In this document: positions 51,672-61,902 of the stretch, piece after piece
How positions within the stretch are numbered: the first letter of the stretch is position 1
How the letters are laid out: each line of letters opens with the position of its first letter
Assembly (NCBI GenBank): GCA_904066235.2
Contig: CAJFCV020000006.1
Location: 1,550,001-1,614,000, forward strand
Source: Bursaphelenchus xylophilus
Lineage: Eukaryota > Nematoda > Chromadorea > Rhabditida > Aphelenchoididae
DNA: 64,000 bases
Reading direction: 5' to 3'
The notes under the pieces: generated by a model
What the model saw: the letters and a program-made list of their open reading frames with translations, nothing else
What the model was told of the DNA's origin: nothing
Database searches by the model: none
Translations under genes and position numbers: made by a program

Positions 51672-52052
51672 CCCATGCACAGTGCAAAATTATAGGCTTT
51701 TTCACTCTATGAAACTGCACTGTGCAAAACCATAGGCTTTTTTACCCTACAAAATTGCACAGTGCAAAATCCTAGGCTTTTTTATTCTACGAAATTGCAC
51801 AGTGCAAAATTTTAGGCTTTTTTAACCTATGAAATTGCACAGTGCAAAACTCTAGGCTTTTTTACCCTACAAAATTGCACAGTGCAAAACCATAGGCTTT
51901 TTTGCCCTGTGAAAATGCACAGTGCAAAACCATAGGTTTTTTTACTCCACGAAATTGCACTGTGCAAAACCATAGGCTTTTTTGCCCTATTAAATTGCAC
52001 TGTGCAAAATCCTAGGCTTTTTTACCCTTCAAAATTGCACAGTGCAAAAATT
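51672..52052 (-). repeat. GCAC-N-GTGC array, highly regular
   Basis: Eight to nine units of ~45 bp, such as GAAATTGCACAGTGCAAAACCATAGGCTTTTTTACCCTAC. This is the most regular TAGGCTTTTTT-oriented array in the window. Confidence 0.85.
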
Positions 52053-52088
52053 TGAAGCACCCCAAAAAAGATTCCCAAAGTAACAAAG

Positions 52089-52319
52089 ATGGATGTCATG
52101 ACGAGTAAGTTGGTCTTCTCTCCCCCCAGTCGATTTCTCATTTCGTCTTTTTCTCTCACAAATATCGGATTTTCAGTGGGGTTTTCTGCCCAAGAAATGG
52201 AGAAACCCCAAAAGAGCCCTCTTTTTGTTATGGGTTCGGCCGCGAAAAGCAAAATTTTAGAGAGCTCAACATGCGAGGAAAAAAATCGTAGTACGTCGAG
52301 GTTTTGCGCTCAACCGTAG
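52089..52319 (+). CDS. Possible small two-exon gene, unrecognised
   Basis: A candidate first exon ATGGATGTCATGACGA (52089-52104) is followed by GTAAGT and an acceptor TCGGATTTTCAG. Exon 2 (52177-52319) would give a 52-aa protein (MDVMTMGFSAQEMEKPQKSP...) ending TSRFCAQP. It resembles no family I know. The first exon with its donor is repeated at ~48331-48350 without a matching second exon. Unspliced, the same interval is open for 76 codons. Could be a real small gene, a broken duplicate or chance. Confidence 0.25.
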   Translation: MDVMTSKLVFSPPSRFLISSFSLTNIGFSVGFSAQEMEKPQKSPLFVMGSAAKSKILESSTCEEKNRSTSRFCAQP

Positions 52320-52400
52320 CCTCTTTCAACACAAAAAAAATTGGTTTTGGACGAGGTCAAAAAAAGCGAGATATCACGTATAAGGAGGAGATTTTCAATA

Positions 52401-52551
52401 AGTCTGTCGGGAAAATAATGAGCATTCTGTCGCATCGAAAATCGCATGAACGCTTAGGAAATTAAATTAGTCGCGGTGAAATTGAATTTTTTTTCACTTT
52501 GGCGACGCGATGGACGCAGCGACAGAGTGCTCATTATTTTTCCGACAGACT
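52401..52551. mobile_element. Family D palindromic MITE
   Basis: AGTCTGTCGGGAAAATAATGAGCATTCTGTCGC at the left mirrors GCGACAGAGTGCTCATTATTTTTCCGACAGACT at the right. The ~85 bp between includes AGTCGCGGTGAAATTG. Confidence 0.8.
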
Positions 52552-52659
52552 GATATCTCGGAACTGGTTTGGCCGATTTTTCTGATTTTGGTGTCAAAAA
52601 ATTTGTCATGGTCTGCACTATGTATACAAAGTGTGAAATCGATGATAGTGACAAAAATT

Positions 52660-53335
52660 TTGGAGAAATCGACCGAAATCGAAAATTTTTCGACCTATTT
52701 TTGGTTCGGTTAGAAGATAGGGAAGATCAATGGATTTTTGAAAAATTCTATGATATTCAACCATACATTGACTAGGGCTTTCGAATGGTATAAAAATTTC
52801 AACGATTCGACCAGATTTTTTACTAGAAATCGACCAAAATTAAAAATTTTTTGGACCCTTTTTTGATTTGGCCAAAGAGTAGTGAAGATCAATAAAGCAT
52901 TGAAAAAAAATATAATACCAAACTAGAGTATTAGTAGAGATTTGGATTCATATAAAAATTTCCACAATTCGACCAGGTTTTCCACTAGAAATCGACCGAA
53001 ATCTAAAAATGTTAGGACCCATTTTTGATTCGGCCAGAAAATACAGAAGATCTCCCAAAGAGACAATGGTTAATAGTCATCTAGATCAAGACTAGAGCTT
53101 TCGAACGGCATAAAAATTTCAGCGATTCGACCAGGTTTTCCACTAGAAATCAACCGAAATCGAAATTTTTTAGACCTATTTTTAATTCGGCCAGAAGATA
53201 GTGGATATCAACAAAGCATTGAAAAAATCGATAATACTTAACTAGAGTATGACTAGGGCTTTCGAATGGTATAAAAATTTTCACAATTCGACCAAATTTT
53301 CCCCTAGAAATCGACCAATCTTTCTTGGTCGAAGA
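52660..53335 (+). repeat. ~160-bp tandem repeat (GACTAGGGCTTTCGAATGG)
   Basis: Four full units, starts near 52771, 52930, 53089 and 53250, plus a partial on the left. Each reads GGTATAAAAATTTCAACGATTCGACCAGATTTTCCACTAGAAATCGACCGAAATC, then TTTTTGATTCGGCCAGAAGATAG. It sits just beyond the 3' end of the MFSD8-like gene. Confidence 0.85.
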
Positions 53336-53434
53336 CAATTTTTTGGTTGAAACACAATGCCAAAAAAATCAAGTTTTTTTCGTTTCCTCAAGCAACTTTT
53401 CTTCACTTATTCATTACAGGCTCAAAAAATACAG

Positions 53435-53440
53435 TTTATT
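53435..53440 (-). terminator. Polyadenylation signal of the MFSD8-like gene
   Basis: AATAAA on the minus strand, ~26 bases after the TAA stop at 53466-53468. Confidence 0.6.
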
Positions 53441-53465
53441 CCAACATATTTGTTCATTTTTACAA

Positions 53466-56400
53466 TTACTCCGCCACAAACTTGAAGCTGGTCATTTTGA
53501 AGGTGGGTCGGCGGAAGATCTTGGCCGGAATCATTCGTGTGTAAAAGACGAACCAGAAGATGAGCACGATGACCAGCACAATCATCTCCAACAGCCACGC
53601 CAACTGCGGGCCGAACATGGTGAAGAGGCGGCTGAAATTTTACTTTTACCGTTTTCATAAAGTGCGTAGACTTTTCGTCGCAAATTTTCGCACTGTAAAT
53701 TCGACCTTTTGCACTGTGCAAAGACATGACATTATTGGTCTATCGGGAAAATAATGTGGATTTATCGGTCTGTCGGGAAAATAATGTGGATTTATTGGTC
53801 TGTCGGGAAAATAATGTGGATTTATTGGTCTGTCGGGAAAATAATGTGGATTTATTGGTCTGTCGGGAAAATAAACTGGATTTTTCAGTTTGTTGGGAAA
53901 ATAATGTGGACTTATGGGTCTGTCGGGAAAATAATGTGGATTTTTTCAGTCTGTCTGGAAAATAATGTGGATTTATCACTCTGCCTGGAAAATAATGCAA
54001 AATGGTTGCGGTATGGATCTCTCCGCGATTAGACACTTGGTGAGCAACTGCGGCGAGGCAAAACATTTTGCTGCGGAAAAATCCACGTTATTTTCCAGAC
54101 AGAATTTTTAATCCGCATTATTTCCAGACGGACTAAAAACTCCACACCATTTTCCAGACAGACCTATAAATCCACATTATTTTCCCGACAGACAAAAAAA
54201 CTCCACATCATTTTCCCGACAGAATGATAAATCCACATTATTTTCGCGACAGACGGATATAACCAAATTATTTTCCAGACAGACTAATAAACCCACATTA
54301 TTTCCCCGACAGACTGATAGTATGTAATTTTTCTCGCTTTTCCAACCTACCTCAACAAGATCGGTCCCATGATCCGTCCAGCCGACCCACTCAACAGGAA
54401 CCAGCTCTGCGGCTGCGCCTGTCGCGTGTTCCCCAAAATCCGCAGGAACAGCGTGCCCAGCGCCAAGTTCATGTTCGGCATGCACAACCCAAACACCGCC
54501 GTGAACGCGACCATGTACAGCCAGAAGTTGATTGGCGACACAATCTCGCACCAGCCGTACAAGTCGGCGTCGCAGCCAACGTTTTGTTGCGACAAGTTGG
54601 TGGCATTTTCGGCGTAAAATTGGATGTGGCCCGGGAGGAAGGGCCAAGTGTAGGTGACCAGGTAGAAGACGAAGAAGCCGGACACGGCGGAGATGCAAAT
54701 TTGCCGCAGATTGGCCCACTTTTCCACGTCGAAAAAGGTGTACAAGTTGTGAATGGCGACGGTGAAAAGGCCGATCAGAAATTGTGCGACGACCATGGCG
54801 AGTACCGTGTGAACTCGGCTCATAGCGAACATTGTCATGATGAAAATGGCGCCAATTCTGAAGAGCATACAATTAGCAGTATGCTGTAAAGTGCATGGAC
54901 ATTTTTTCTCTTTCGCAGTGCATTTTGAACCTTTTTGTACACTTGTCGCTAAAGCACAGTGCATTTTTCTCTTTTATCATTTTGCACAGTGCAAGCCACA
55001 AAAAATCCGCTTGCAAAAAAAGTAGAATGCACCGTGCAGAATGGGGTCTTTTGTGGATGGTGCCGGCCGCGGCTAAATGCCCGTGCACTTTTTGAAAATG
55101 CTAATGATACGACTTAGCAGCAGTGTTCCAAGTGCGACGCTCGGATTTTTCCGAAACGGACGAGATTTTTATATTTTTATGCAAAAAAAAGATTAAAAAA
55201 ATGTGGAGTTTTTTGTAAAAGTTAGGTTTCAAAAGTTTAGTATCTATTTCTACCGTTGAGGGTAGTGTTTCCACAAAAAAATAAATTTTTTTACGCTAAA
55301 CTAGCTAAGCAATGGCCAAAAGCATCTTTTTTCCGACCGCTCTACTCATTTCGCATACTTTCTCGGCCTTAAAAATCGTTGAATATCTCAGCTTTCTCTG
55401 CAAAGTGCGAGCTAAACTTTCAGGAATTGATATGTCACCCATGCCCAACATCTGTGCAAAAAATTTAAACAAATCTGAGCGTCGCACTTGTAACGCTTCC
55501 CAGGCCAAAACTCCTCTCCCAAACCTACGTTTCCATATTCGTGAACGCGAATAACTGCGCAAATCGCGTCAAGAGGCATACGACGCAAGCCCACCGGTCG
55601 TATGGCATGACTACCAGCTCGTTTTCCTTCAGCATATCCGCATGCATTCGGTCGACGTAACATTCCTCGAATACGAAGAGAACCAAGAAGATCCCGATGA
55701 CATTCAACGCGCAGCATACGATGGGGCCGGCTGTATACATGTTGAGACGTAAGTTTTCGGTCAGTTGGAGTCCGTCTTCACCGAGAAGCCAGAAGACGAG
55801 TTGAAGGCCTGAAAAAAAGCGATTTCAACTGGCTAGAGTTTGTCCGGAAAATAATGTGGATTTATCGGCCTGTCGGGAAAATAATGTGGATTTATGAGTC
55901 TGTCGGGAAAATAATGCGGATTTATCGGCCTGTCGGGAAAATAATGTGGATTTATGAGTCTGTTGGGAAAATAATGTGAATTTATTGATCTGTCGGGAAA
56001 ATAATGTGGATTTATCGGTCTGTCGGGAAAATATTGTGGATTCGTCGCAGCAAAAAAACCTCCAGCCAGCCGTCGCAAAACCGTTGTAGAACGATTTCAG
56101 GACGCGACGAATCATATTATTTTCCCGACAGACTGGTGGATTTTTTGAGATTTCTTGGTATGTAAAACTTGAAGTGGCGATTTTTTCTTCAATTCAATCT
56201 CTTACAAAAGAAGTGCCAAAAGTGCGAAGCCAAGATTTTGATGAGACCGTAGTGTAATGTTTTCAAAAAAGCCGATTTTTCCGCACAAAACTCGCGAATA
56301 TAGGGCCAAAAGTCTTTTCTTCTTTCCGAACGACCTCCGCGTTTCGCGGACTCTGTCGGCCGCAAGGACCGTCGAATATCTCGGCCGTCCGTGTAGGGCG

Positions 56401-57360
56401 CGAGCCTAAATATTCAGCAATTTATGTCAGGTATATTTCCAAGGGCATAGCAGACTTACAGGGCCCAACGAATCCTCCGAACGCCAAGCCGGTGGTGGAA
56501 ATGGCGATGGCTTTGGGTCGATCCTGCGGCAGGCTTGAGGACGCCGCGTAGCTTTGAAAAATGGTTAACGACGCTGAAAATTGGCGTTGACTCCAATTTT
56601 AATATCAAAATTGCGCCTATTATACCCACATTCTCCGGTCCCGACGATCGCGCGCGACACCAAAATCGCCCATTTTGCATTTTCTCCGAGTGAGGCGGCC
56701 AGAAAATAGATCAAATGACCGATAAACATTATAATCAGACAGGCCAAAAGAATGGGCCGTAAAGCGTTCGACTCTTGACGCCATTTGTCGAAGAATGGGG
56801 CCGACACAAGATGGCCGAAACTGTAGGCGGCAATAATCAGGCCGAAAAAGACAATTGAAGCGTCGGGGTCAAGCTGAAAATTGCTTTTTTTGTTGAAGTT
56901 TAGACTGATATATACCACCAGTCTGTCGGGAAAATAATGGGCACTCTGTCACAGCGAAAAAAATGAATTGTGTCGCGACAAAATCAATCTTTTTTCTCAC
57001 TTCAGCGACACGATTTTCAATGCGACAGAGCGGGCATTATTTTCCCGACAGACTGATATATGTAGCAGCAATTGCCATGTTTGTAGACTGCATTAAAGAT
57101 ATATTTACCATGTTCAAATAGGGCCACATTGGAGTGAAATACATGGAGAATTGGATGGCCTGACAGCAGGCCAACCCCGACATGACGTAGATCGAGGGCC
57201 ACGGGGTTTCGTCCGCTTGGGTCGGCTCGAACGACACGACCGAGAGCTTGGCGGACGCCATCGAAATCCGCGACACAATCGAGGGCCTGGTCTGGGAATG
57301 TCGGGGCTGTCGATGGACTTGCGAAGTTGTGGATTCAATCGAATCCGTCCGGTCCGTCAT
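53466..57360 (-). CDS. Major facilitator transporter, MFSD8/CLN7-like, 6 exons
   Basis: Minus-strand exons: 57109-57360, 56630-56873, 56460-56573, 55529-55808, 54351-54857, 53466-53631 (1563 nt, 520 aa; human MFSD8 is 518 aa). After a polar N-tail, WPSIYVMSGLACCQAIQFSM then MWPYLNM matches the first helix of the family; LDPDASIVFFGLIIAAYSFG matches helix 2. The MFS loop 2-3 motif is weak (APFFDKWRQES). SRAIVGTGE, FGGFVGPCLQLVFWLLGEDG, NMYTAGPIV and SGSAGRIMGPIL follow in family order. AENATNLSQQN in a late loop is a potential N-glycosylation site. In vertebrates this protein is a lysosomal membrane transporter/channel mutated in CLN7 disease; nematodes have several relatives, so exact orthology is uncertain. 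Introns carry family C, D, E and F elements. Confidence 0.88.
53653..54330. repeat. Family E element with both termini expanded (intron 5)
   Basis: 53735-54000: about nine units of TGGTCTGTCGGGAAAATAATGTGGATTTAT. Then ~60 bp of body (CGGTATGGATCTCTCCGCG...AAACATTTTGCTGCGG), then about eight inverted units (ATCCACATTATTTTCCAGACAGAC) to 54325. A family F end (TTTTCATAAAGTGCGTAGACTTTTC) and one palindrome lie at 53653-53725. Confidence 0.85.
54885..55109. mobile_element. Family F element with internal GCAC palindromes (intron 4)
   Basis: Left AAAGTGCATGGACATTTTTTCTC, right CCCGTGCACTTTTTGAAAATGCTAATG. The interior has CGCAGTGCATTTTGAACCTTTTTGTACACTTGTCGC and GCACAGTGC palindromes, as in the element at 30121. 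Confidence 0.7.
55120..55510. mobile_element. Family C MITE (intron 4)
   Basis: Runs from GTTCCAAGTGCGACGCTCGG to AATCTGAGCGTCGCACTTGTAACG, with GTTGAGGGTAGTGTTTCCACAAAAAA, CTAAACTAGCTAAGCAATGGCC and TCAGGAATTGATATGTCACCC. It ends ~19 bp before the exon 4 donor. Confidence 0.7.
55838..56140. repeat. Family E element with left terminus expanded (intron 3)
   Basis: Seven units of ~30 bp (TCGGCCTGTCGGGAAAATAATGTGGATTTA), then ~55 bp of body (GTCGCAGCAAAAAAACC...GGACGCGACGAATC) and one inverted terminus ATATTATTTTCCCGACAGACTG. Confidence 0.85.
56205..56445. mobile_element. Family C fragment (intron 3)
   Basis: CCAAAAGTGCGAAGCCAAGATTTTGATGAGACC, then GCACAAAACTCGCGAATATAGGGCC, CGAACGACCTCCGCGTTTCGCGGAC and ATATCTCGGCC: family C interior, diverged. 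Confidence 0.55.
56919..57055. mobile_element. Family D palindromic MITE (intron 1)
   Basis: CAGTCTGTCGGGAAAATAATGGGCACTCTGTCGC at the left and GCGACAGAGCGGGCATTATTTTCCCGACAGACTG at the right. About 53 bp from the exon 1 donor of the MFSD8-like gene. Confidence 0.8.
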
Positions 57361-58265
57361 CTCGCCGACTTACGGGGAATATCTTCTTTTGTGGGGTAGT
57401 AATACGTAATATATAATGTACTACAGATGAACTGCGAGACTTTTAAAAGTCAAACGGCCATGAAAATAATCGTGGAATGAAAAGAGCAGCGGCAAGTTCT
57501 ATCGAAATACCTGGGAAATCAGATCGACCCAAAAGTGACAGTTGCTCTTGTCGCTGGAGATTTGCATGTTTAAACGGGGGTTTGAAGCCATCTACGAACA
57601 GAGGTGTTGTAGTTTATTTTCAAAAGTCATATGCATGTGCTTGACCTAAACGTGGCGAGTAGAACCGTCGCCGCCCAGAAAACACTTGGACTGCCGCTGA
57701 GTCCCGAATCGATCAGATTGCTAACCTTGGCATTCCGTCGCAAGCCGCTGAAAGATGAAGAACGGGGACAATTGGACAGTTAGTTGGAGATTACACGCAG
57801 GAGAAGCAGCCGAGAAGAGTCGAGGACCGCTCAGGCTAGAGGTCCGTCGGTGATATAGAATCTGATACGTTATTTACTTGCTGATATTGTGATCGGATTG
57901 AGGCGGATAAACCAGGTGATATTTGTTATTGAGTGTTGTTATTCGGTTGGCGTGAGGCGGAACGACCGAGCTTCGAGGATTTCCCACGAGAAACGATCTA
58001 CATTTATTCAAATTTGATTGTACTTTCCTACGTGTGGCTTCCCTATAAAATCCCTCCTTTCCACAGAATAAATCACTTGACTCTTGAGCGTCTCGTCTCG
58101 TTACTGGGTTGTCGGGCCTTTCGACAGTTGAGTGTTTTAGGAATCAGTCAAAGGGGTTACCCAAGGCTATATTCCGGCTGAAACGGTGTCCGAACCAAAG
58201 ATCTCTCGAGCCCAAGGCCCGGCCTGGTAAAAAGCAAAACATATTGTATTACTTTTTTTCAAAAG
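57361..58265. other. Upstream of the MFSD8-like gene, possible LTR-like remnant
   Basis: No supported gene. From ~58040 the order TATAAAATCCCTCC, then AATAAATCAC, then GGTTACCCAAGG resembles the TATA, polyadenylation and primer-site order of an LTR. A similar order occurs at 60034-60180. A 49-codon plus-strand frame near 57634-57783 is not identified. Confidence 0.3.
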
Positions 58266-58269
58266 TGCG

Positions 58270-58435
58270 CATCAGTTTGCCGGGAAAACAATGTGGATTT
58301 GTCGCGTAAAAATTCATGGCATTGCTGCTATTGCGCACCAAATTTCAAGCCGCCGCCAAGCCTTCGTAAAGCCATGATGGACGTTTACAAAACACGACGA
58401 ATTTTCGAGTTGGTTCCAAATGGTCGGATCACCAA
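58270..58435. mobile_element. Family E remnant
   Basis: AGTTTGCCGGGAAAACAATGTGGATTTGTCGC, then GCGCACCAAATTTCAAGCCG and CAAAACACGACGA, is a family E left end and body. Its right end is missing, replaced by mariner sequence. Confidence 0.6.
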
Positions 58436-58830
58436 GTAGACCTCTACTGCGCTCAACTCGAATGAATGTATGCGGCGCTTGGCAAAAAAATATCCTGCTT
58501 TGATCAATCGAAAGCGCGTACTCCAGCAACAAGACAACGCAAAACCTCACACCGCCAAACAAACGAAGAAAAAGATCAAAACTCTCGACGCCATTGAGCT
58601 TCTTCCACATTCAGCGTATAGTCCGGACCTTGCGCCATCCGACTATCACCTTTTCCGCTCCATGGCACACTTTCTGCGTCGTCGGAGCTTCAATCATCTG
58701 GACGATGTCGAAAACGGGTGCCGCGAGTTTTTTGCTTATGAGAACAAAGAGTGGTACCGCAGCGGGATCGCACAACTGCCGATAGATGGGTTCAAGCCAT
58801 TGGTTCAAATATTTTGCCGACAGACACTCG
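58436..58830 (+). pseudogene. Mariner transposase fragment, C-terminal part, broken
   Basis: An open frame from 58470 translates to the C-terminal half of a Tc1/mariner DDE transposase: KKYPALINRKRVLQQQDNAK (one catalytic Asp in QDNA) and HSAYSPDLAPSDYHLF (third Asp; the DD34D spacing looks kept), then FFAYENKEWYRSGIAQL. Just upstream, VDLYCAQLE at ~58436 is in a different frame, followed by an in-frame TGA, so there is a frameshift and a nonsense change. The N-terminal DNA-binding domain and first Asp are absent. It is not functional. Confidence 0.85.
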
Positions 58831-59360
58831 GACTTCAGTCTATCGGGACAATAATGAAAGAAAGAGCACAAATGTAGCCGATAGCGTCGCTGAACTGGTT
58901 TCTCCGCGACCAATACATTTTCTTGGTATCCAGAAAATGGCCCAGTTGCCATGTCCTCGCGACCAAGCGTAAAAACAGCAGTTCGCAATACAATATTTAC
59001 TTCCAAAACATAAACTTACCTCCTTTGTTTTTTGTATTGTGTCAGCGGCACATAAATTACATGACATGATGTTTGCCATTTGTATGTATTTGCAAGTGAC
59101 TTGTTCGCATCTGTTTGCTTATTCTATTCTTGGAAAAGACTGCAAACAGCTTTACCCGTTGTAGTGGGAAATCACAATTTAGATGTACAAAAGAAGCAGA
59201 AACTGCTCATTTTCCGTGGAATACAATATTTATTTGAAAATATGTATTATTCTCGCGGTTTTGTAGGCTACTCTTGCGAACTTTCATTGCTAATTTTATT
59301 GATGGTTCTCTTGTAGGCAGGACGTCACAGCCACAAATAATAACAAGGATGTACACTGAC
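58831..59360. other. Unassigned sequence after the mariner fragment
   Basis: Starts with GACTTCAGTCTATCGGGACAATAATGAA, like a family D/E terminus; the remainder is unique without a gene. Confidence 0.4.
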
Positions 59361-59381
59361 GGATGTTGAAGTATTTTCGCA

Positions 59382-60245
59382 GAGTGTCAGATTCCAGGAT
59401 GTGTCAACTGGATGGAATTTATGGAGAGAGAGAGAGAGATGTCCCCTGTGTCAACTGTTTCCCCAGTTGTTTTTCCCCGATGTTCGAGAATGTTCGATGG
59501 AGAGATCCCGAAGCGGAAAGCCTGAATCACGGCACCGTAACCTTCTCCGAGGTTTTATCCCGTCTTGATCAGTTGTAGTTCGTGAGTGGTCGTGTTGTGA
59601 AGATCGAGTTGTTGTCGAGTTGTTTTTGTTGTCGAGCGTTGTAGTTGTAGTGTTGTGAGTGTGGTTGTAGAGTTGTGTTGGGTAGAGTATTGTCTTTTTG
59701 TATTGCCTTATTTATTGTATTGTTTACTATTGTCTGATAAATCATTTATTCGAGTTGATCATTCTCTATTCTCGTGTCTATTTACAAGGGGAACGAATAC
59801 AATCGATTACCGGAATCCACATCCGCAACCTTCCACTTGGAAGGCCAAGTATTTCCAGGTAGAAGGTGCTGAAGGTAGTCGATTGAAGAGGCCACCGCAA
59901 GACCACTAGCCATATCGTTGAATTTCTTTTCTTTCCGAAGGTGGAATCGGACAAAGAGTACGTAGGCCAGACATTGCTACAGGGCCTATTAACATTTGCT
60001 GGCGCAAGACCCAAAATTTGTATAAGCTCGCTGATTCCCTATAAAAGCCACGGATCTGGTCATGTTATAATCACTTTTCCTGCTGTGGTGCGAAATAAAC
60101 ACTTCCTTCTCGGTCTTCTCGTCTTCTCCTACCGGTCGGTCCCACATCAAGTCCCATTCTCCCCTGGTTACCCAGTGCAGCGTTTTCGTAAACTGCGTGG
60201 ACACTTGCATCGTGAATTTGGTCTTGTGGGGCCTGTGGCCGGGCC
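59382..60245 (+). mobile_element. Duplicated transposon-like segment, copy 1
   Basis: 59382-59580 (GTGTCAGATTCCAGG, GATGTCCCCTGTGTCAACTG, CGATGTTCGAGAATGTTCG, CGTAACCTTCTCCGAGG) and 59895-59960 (ACCGCAAGACCACTAGCC, GAAGGTGGAATCGGACAA) recur at 61905-62255. Between them is GTTGT-rich sequence. Further right are TATAAAAGCCACGG, GAAATAAACAC and CTGGTTACCCAGTGC. Probably a decayed LTR-type element; no protein domain is recognisable. Confidence 0.45.
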
Positions 60246-60830
60246 CTGAGGATTGTTAGGCCCGACGTCAAAAAAAATTTTTTTTTTGATAAATTTTGAG
60301 TTATTAATATAATTCTCCCGCCACGCATGACGTTGGCATTGTGTTTTTTCGATCCGTTATAGAGCCACAAATACATCTTTGTTGCATAACGCCAAAAACC
60401 CAAAATTGGCATCCCAAGTTTTCGTTTCAAGGCGGTTTTCTTTGAAGGGGCTGGACATAAAATTTTTCATTCTCGAGCCCAAAGCGTGGCCTCAAAAGAT
60501 TAGATCCTGCTTCAGGCCAAAAAAAGTAGGCTCTTCAAAATTTCCAAAGCTCTGTCTTGACGATAACAACACTAAGGCACAGTATACAATATTACAATCC
60601 TGCTCCCGCCTCCAAACGCTCTCCAAAAGTCGTACGGACGCGCTGATATTATATAGAAACCAGAGATTACACAGAAGAAACTTTACAATTTATAGTTACT
60701 ACGGTACAATCTACAGGCCATTGCAATCATATATCGTGACTTGCATGTTGGGAGGGAAGAGTCGTATAACGAGGGATGGGCAAGAATTTTGTGTGCTTGT
60801 ATTTACTATGACAGCGTGGATAGTCTTGCC
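60246..60830. other. Unassigned stretch
   Basis: 60370-60425 (TTGTTGCATAACGCCAAAAACCCAAAATTGGCATCCCAAGTTTTCG) is the complement of sequence near 16935-17000 in the neuropeptide gene intron, so a further dispersed repeat. No gene is supported. Confidence 0.4.
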
Positions 60831-60837
60831 AGCTTAT

Positions 60838-61175
60838 CTGTCGGGAGAATAATGTGGATTTGTCGCAGCAAAATGTCTGGCCTTGCGGCGTAAATCTCCC
60901 AGTTAGCCGAGGGATTAAGGGCGATTTTAACATAATGTGGATTTATCAGTCTGTCGGGAAAATAATGTGGTCATATCAGTCTGTCGGGAAAATAATGTGG
61001 ATTTGTCGCAGTCAATGTCTCGCCTCGTCGCAGTTGCGCGCCAAATATCTAGAGCACGACTAATCCACATTATTTTTCCGACAGACTCATAATCCATATT
61101 ATTTTCCCGACAGACTGATAATGAGCTAAATGTCGCGGCGATAAATCCACATATTTTCCCAACAATCTAATAAGT
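60838..61175. repeat. Family E elements, partly multiplied ends
   Basis: Left termini CTGTCGGGAGAATAATGTGGATTTGTCGCAGC (60838), AACATAATGTGGATTTATC (60930) and two full CAGTCTGTCGGGAAAATAATGTGG units; body GCCTCGTCGCAGTTGCGCGCC; then inverted ends at ~61062-61120 (CCACATTATTTTTCCGACAGACTCATAATCC...). Confidence 0.8.
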
Positions 61176-61189
61176 AGTCCTTACCCAAG

Positions 61190-61880
61190 TTTTTTTGTGA
61201 CAAAAGAAAGTGCAAGAGGCCAAGTGCGGGAAGCTCGAGACGAAGCATCCATGCACTTTATGAAAACGTTAATATCATAAAACACTGCTCACTTGCAGAA
61301 AGGTCCCGTGAGAAAGTATAATATCATAGAATCGAAAATTGTAGCAGACATTTAGATTGTGCCGCTTTACAGGTTCCACAAAGTGCATAGATTTTTTGTC
61401 GCGGGCCGCACCGCGCACAAAACCTTCTTTTGCAGCGCATTTGACCTGTTGTACCGTGCAAGTGCGGTCAACTTTTTCCCCGAGTAAAAAAAACATACCG
61501 TATGTAAAAAGCAAAGTACCGAATCAACCAACACAAAGGTTGCATAAAAGGAGCTGATTTCGATAGAGATCGTAATCATAGCCTGTCAGGAGCTTGGAGG
61601 CAATTTTGGAGTCAGTTCTGACGATTTTAAGTTTCGTATGGTTTGTATTATACATGGTGAGTTTGATGGGTTCGTATCTTTTCAAAAAGCGCACTGGAAA
61701 CAGGAAATTTTTACTATTCGGTGCAAACAAGGCAGAAAAAAGTCTATGCACTTTCTGGAAAGAGTCGCGGTTTCAAAAAGTGCATAGACTTTTTGTCGCA
61801 AGCTTTTTCCCTGTGTCGCCGCGAATTTTGCGCGAAACAAGTCTACGCACTTTATGGAATAAGGACGACTATTCGCTTAT
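61190..61880. mobile_element. Several family F ends
   Basis: Family F termini appear at ~61250-61270 (GCATCCATGCACTTTATGAAAACG), 61375-61400 (CACAAAGTGCATAGATTTTTTGTCGC), 61742-61760 (AGTCTATGCACTTTCTGG), 61778-61800 (AAAAAGTGCATAGACTTTTTGTCGC) and 61838-61860 (AGTCTACGCACTTTATGGAATAAG). At least one complete short element (about 61775-61860) is framed by inverted ends. Confidence 0.6.
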
Positions 61881-61902
61881 TCATAAATTCATAAGGTGCA
61901 TG

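Noticed and set aside
11868..52052. CRISPR-like appearance of regularly spaced palindromes
   Set aside because: The spacers are conserved rather than unique (AAAAAAGCCTA), the genome is eukaryotic with introns, and no cas genes are present. These are satellite arrays.
21945..52052. TTTAGGC strings as telomeric repeats
   Set aside because: Nematode telomere repeats are tandem TTAGGC; here TAGGC occurs once per ~46-bp unit before a T run, with no tandem TTAGGC.
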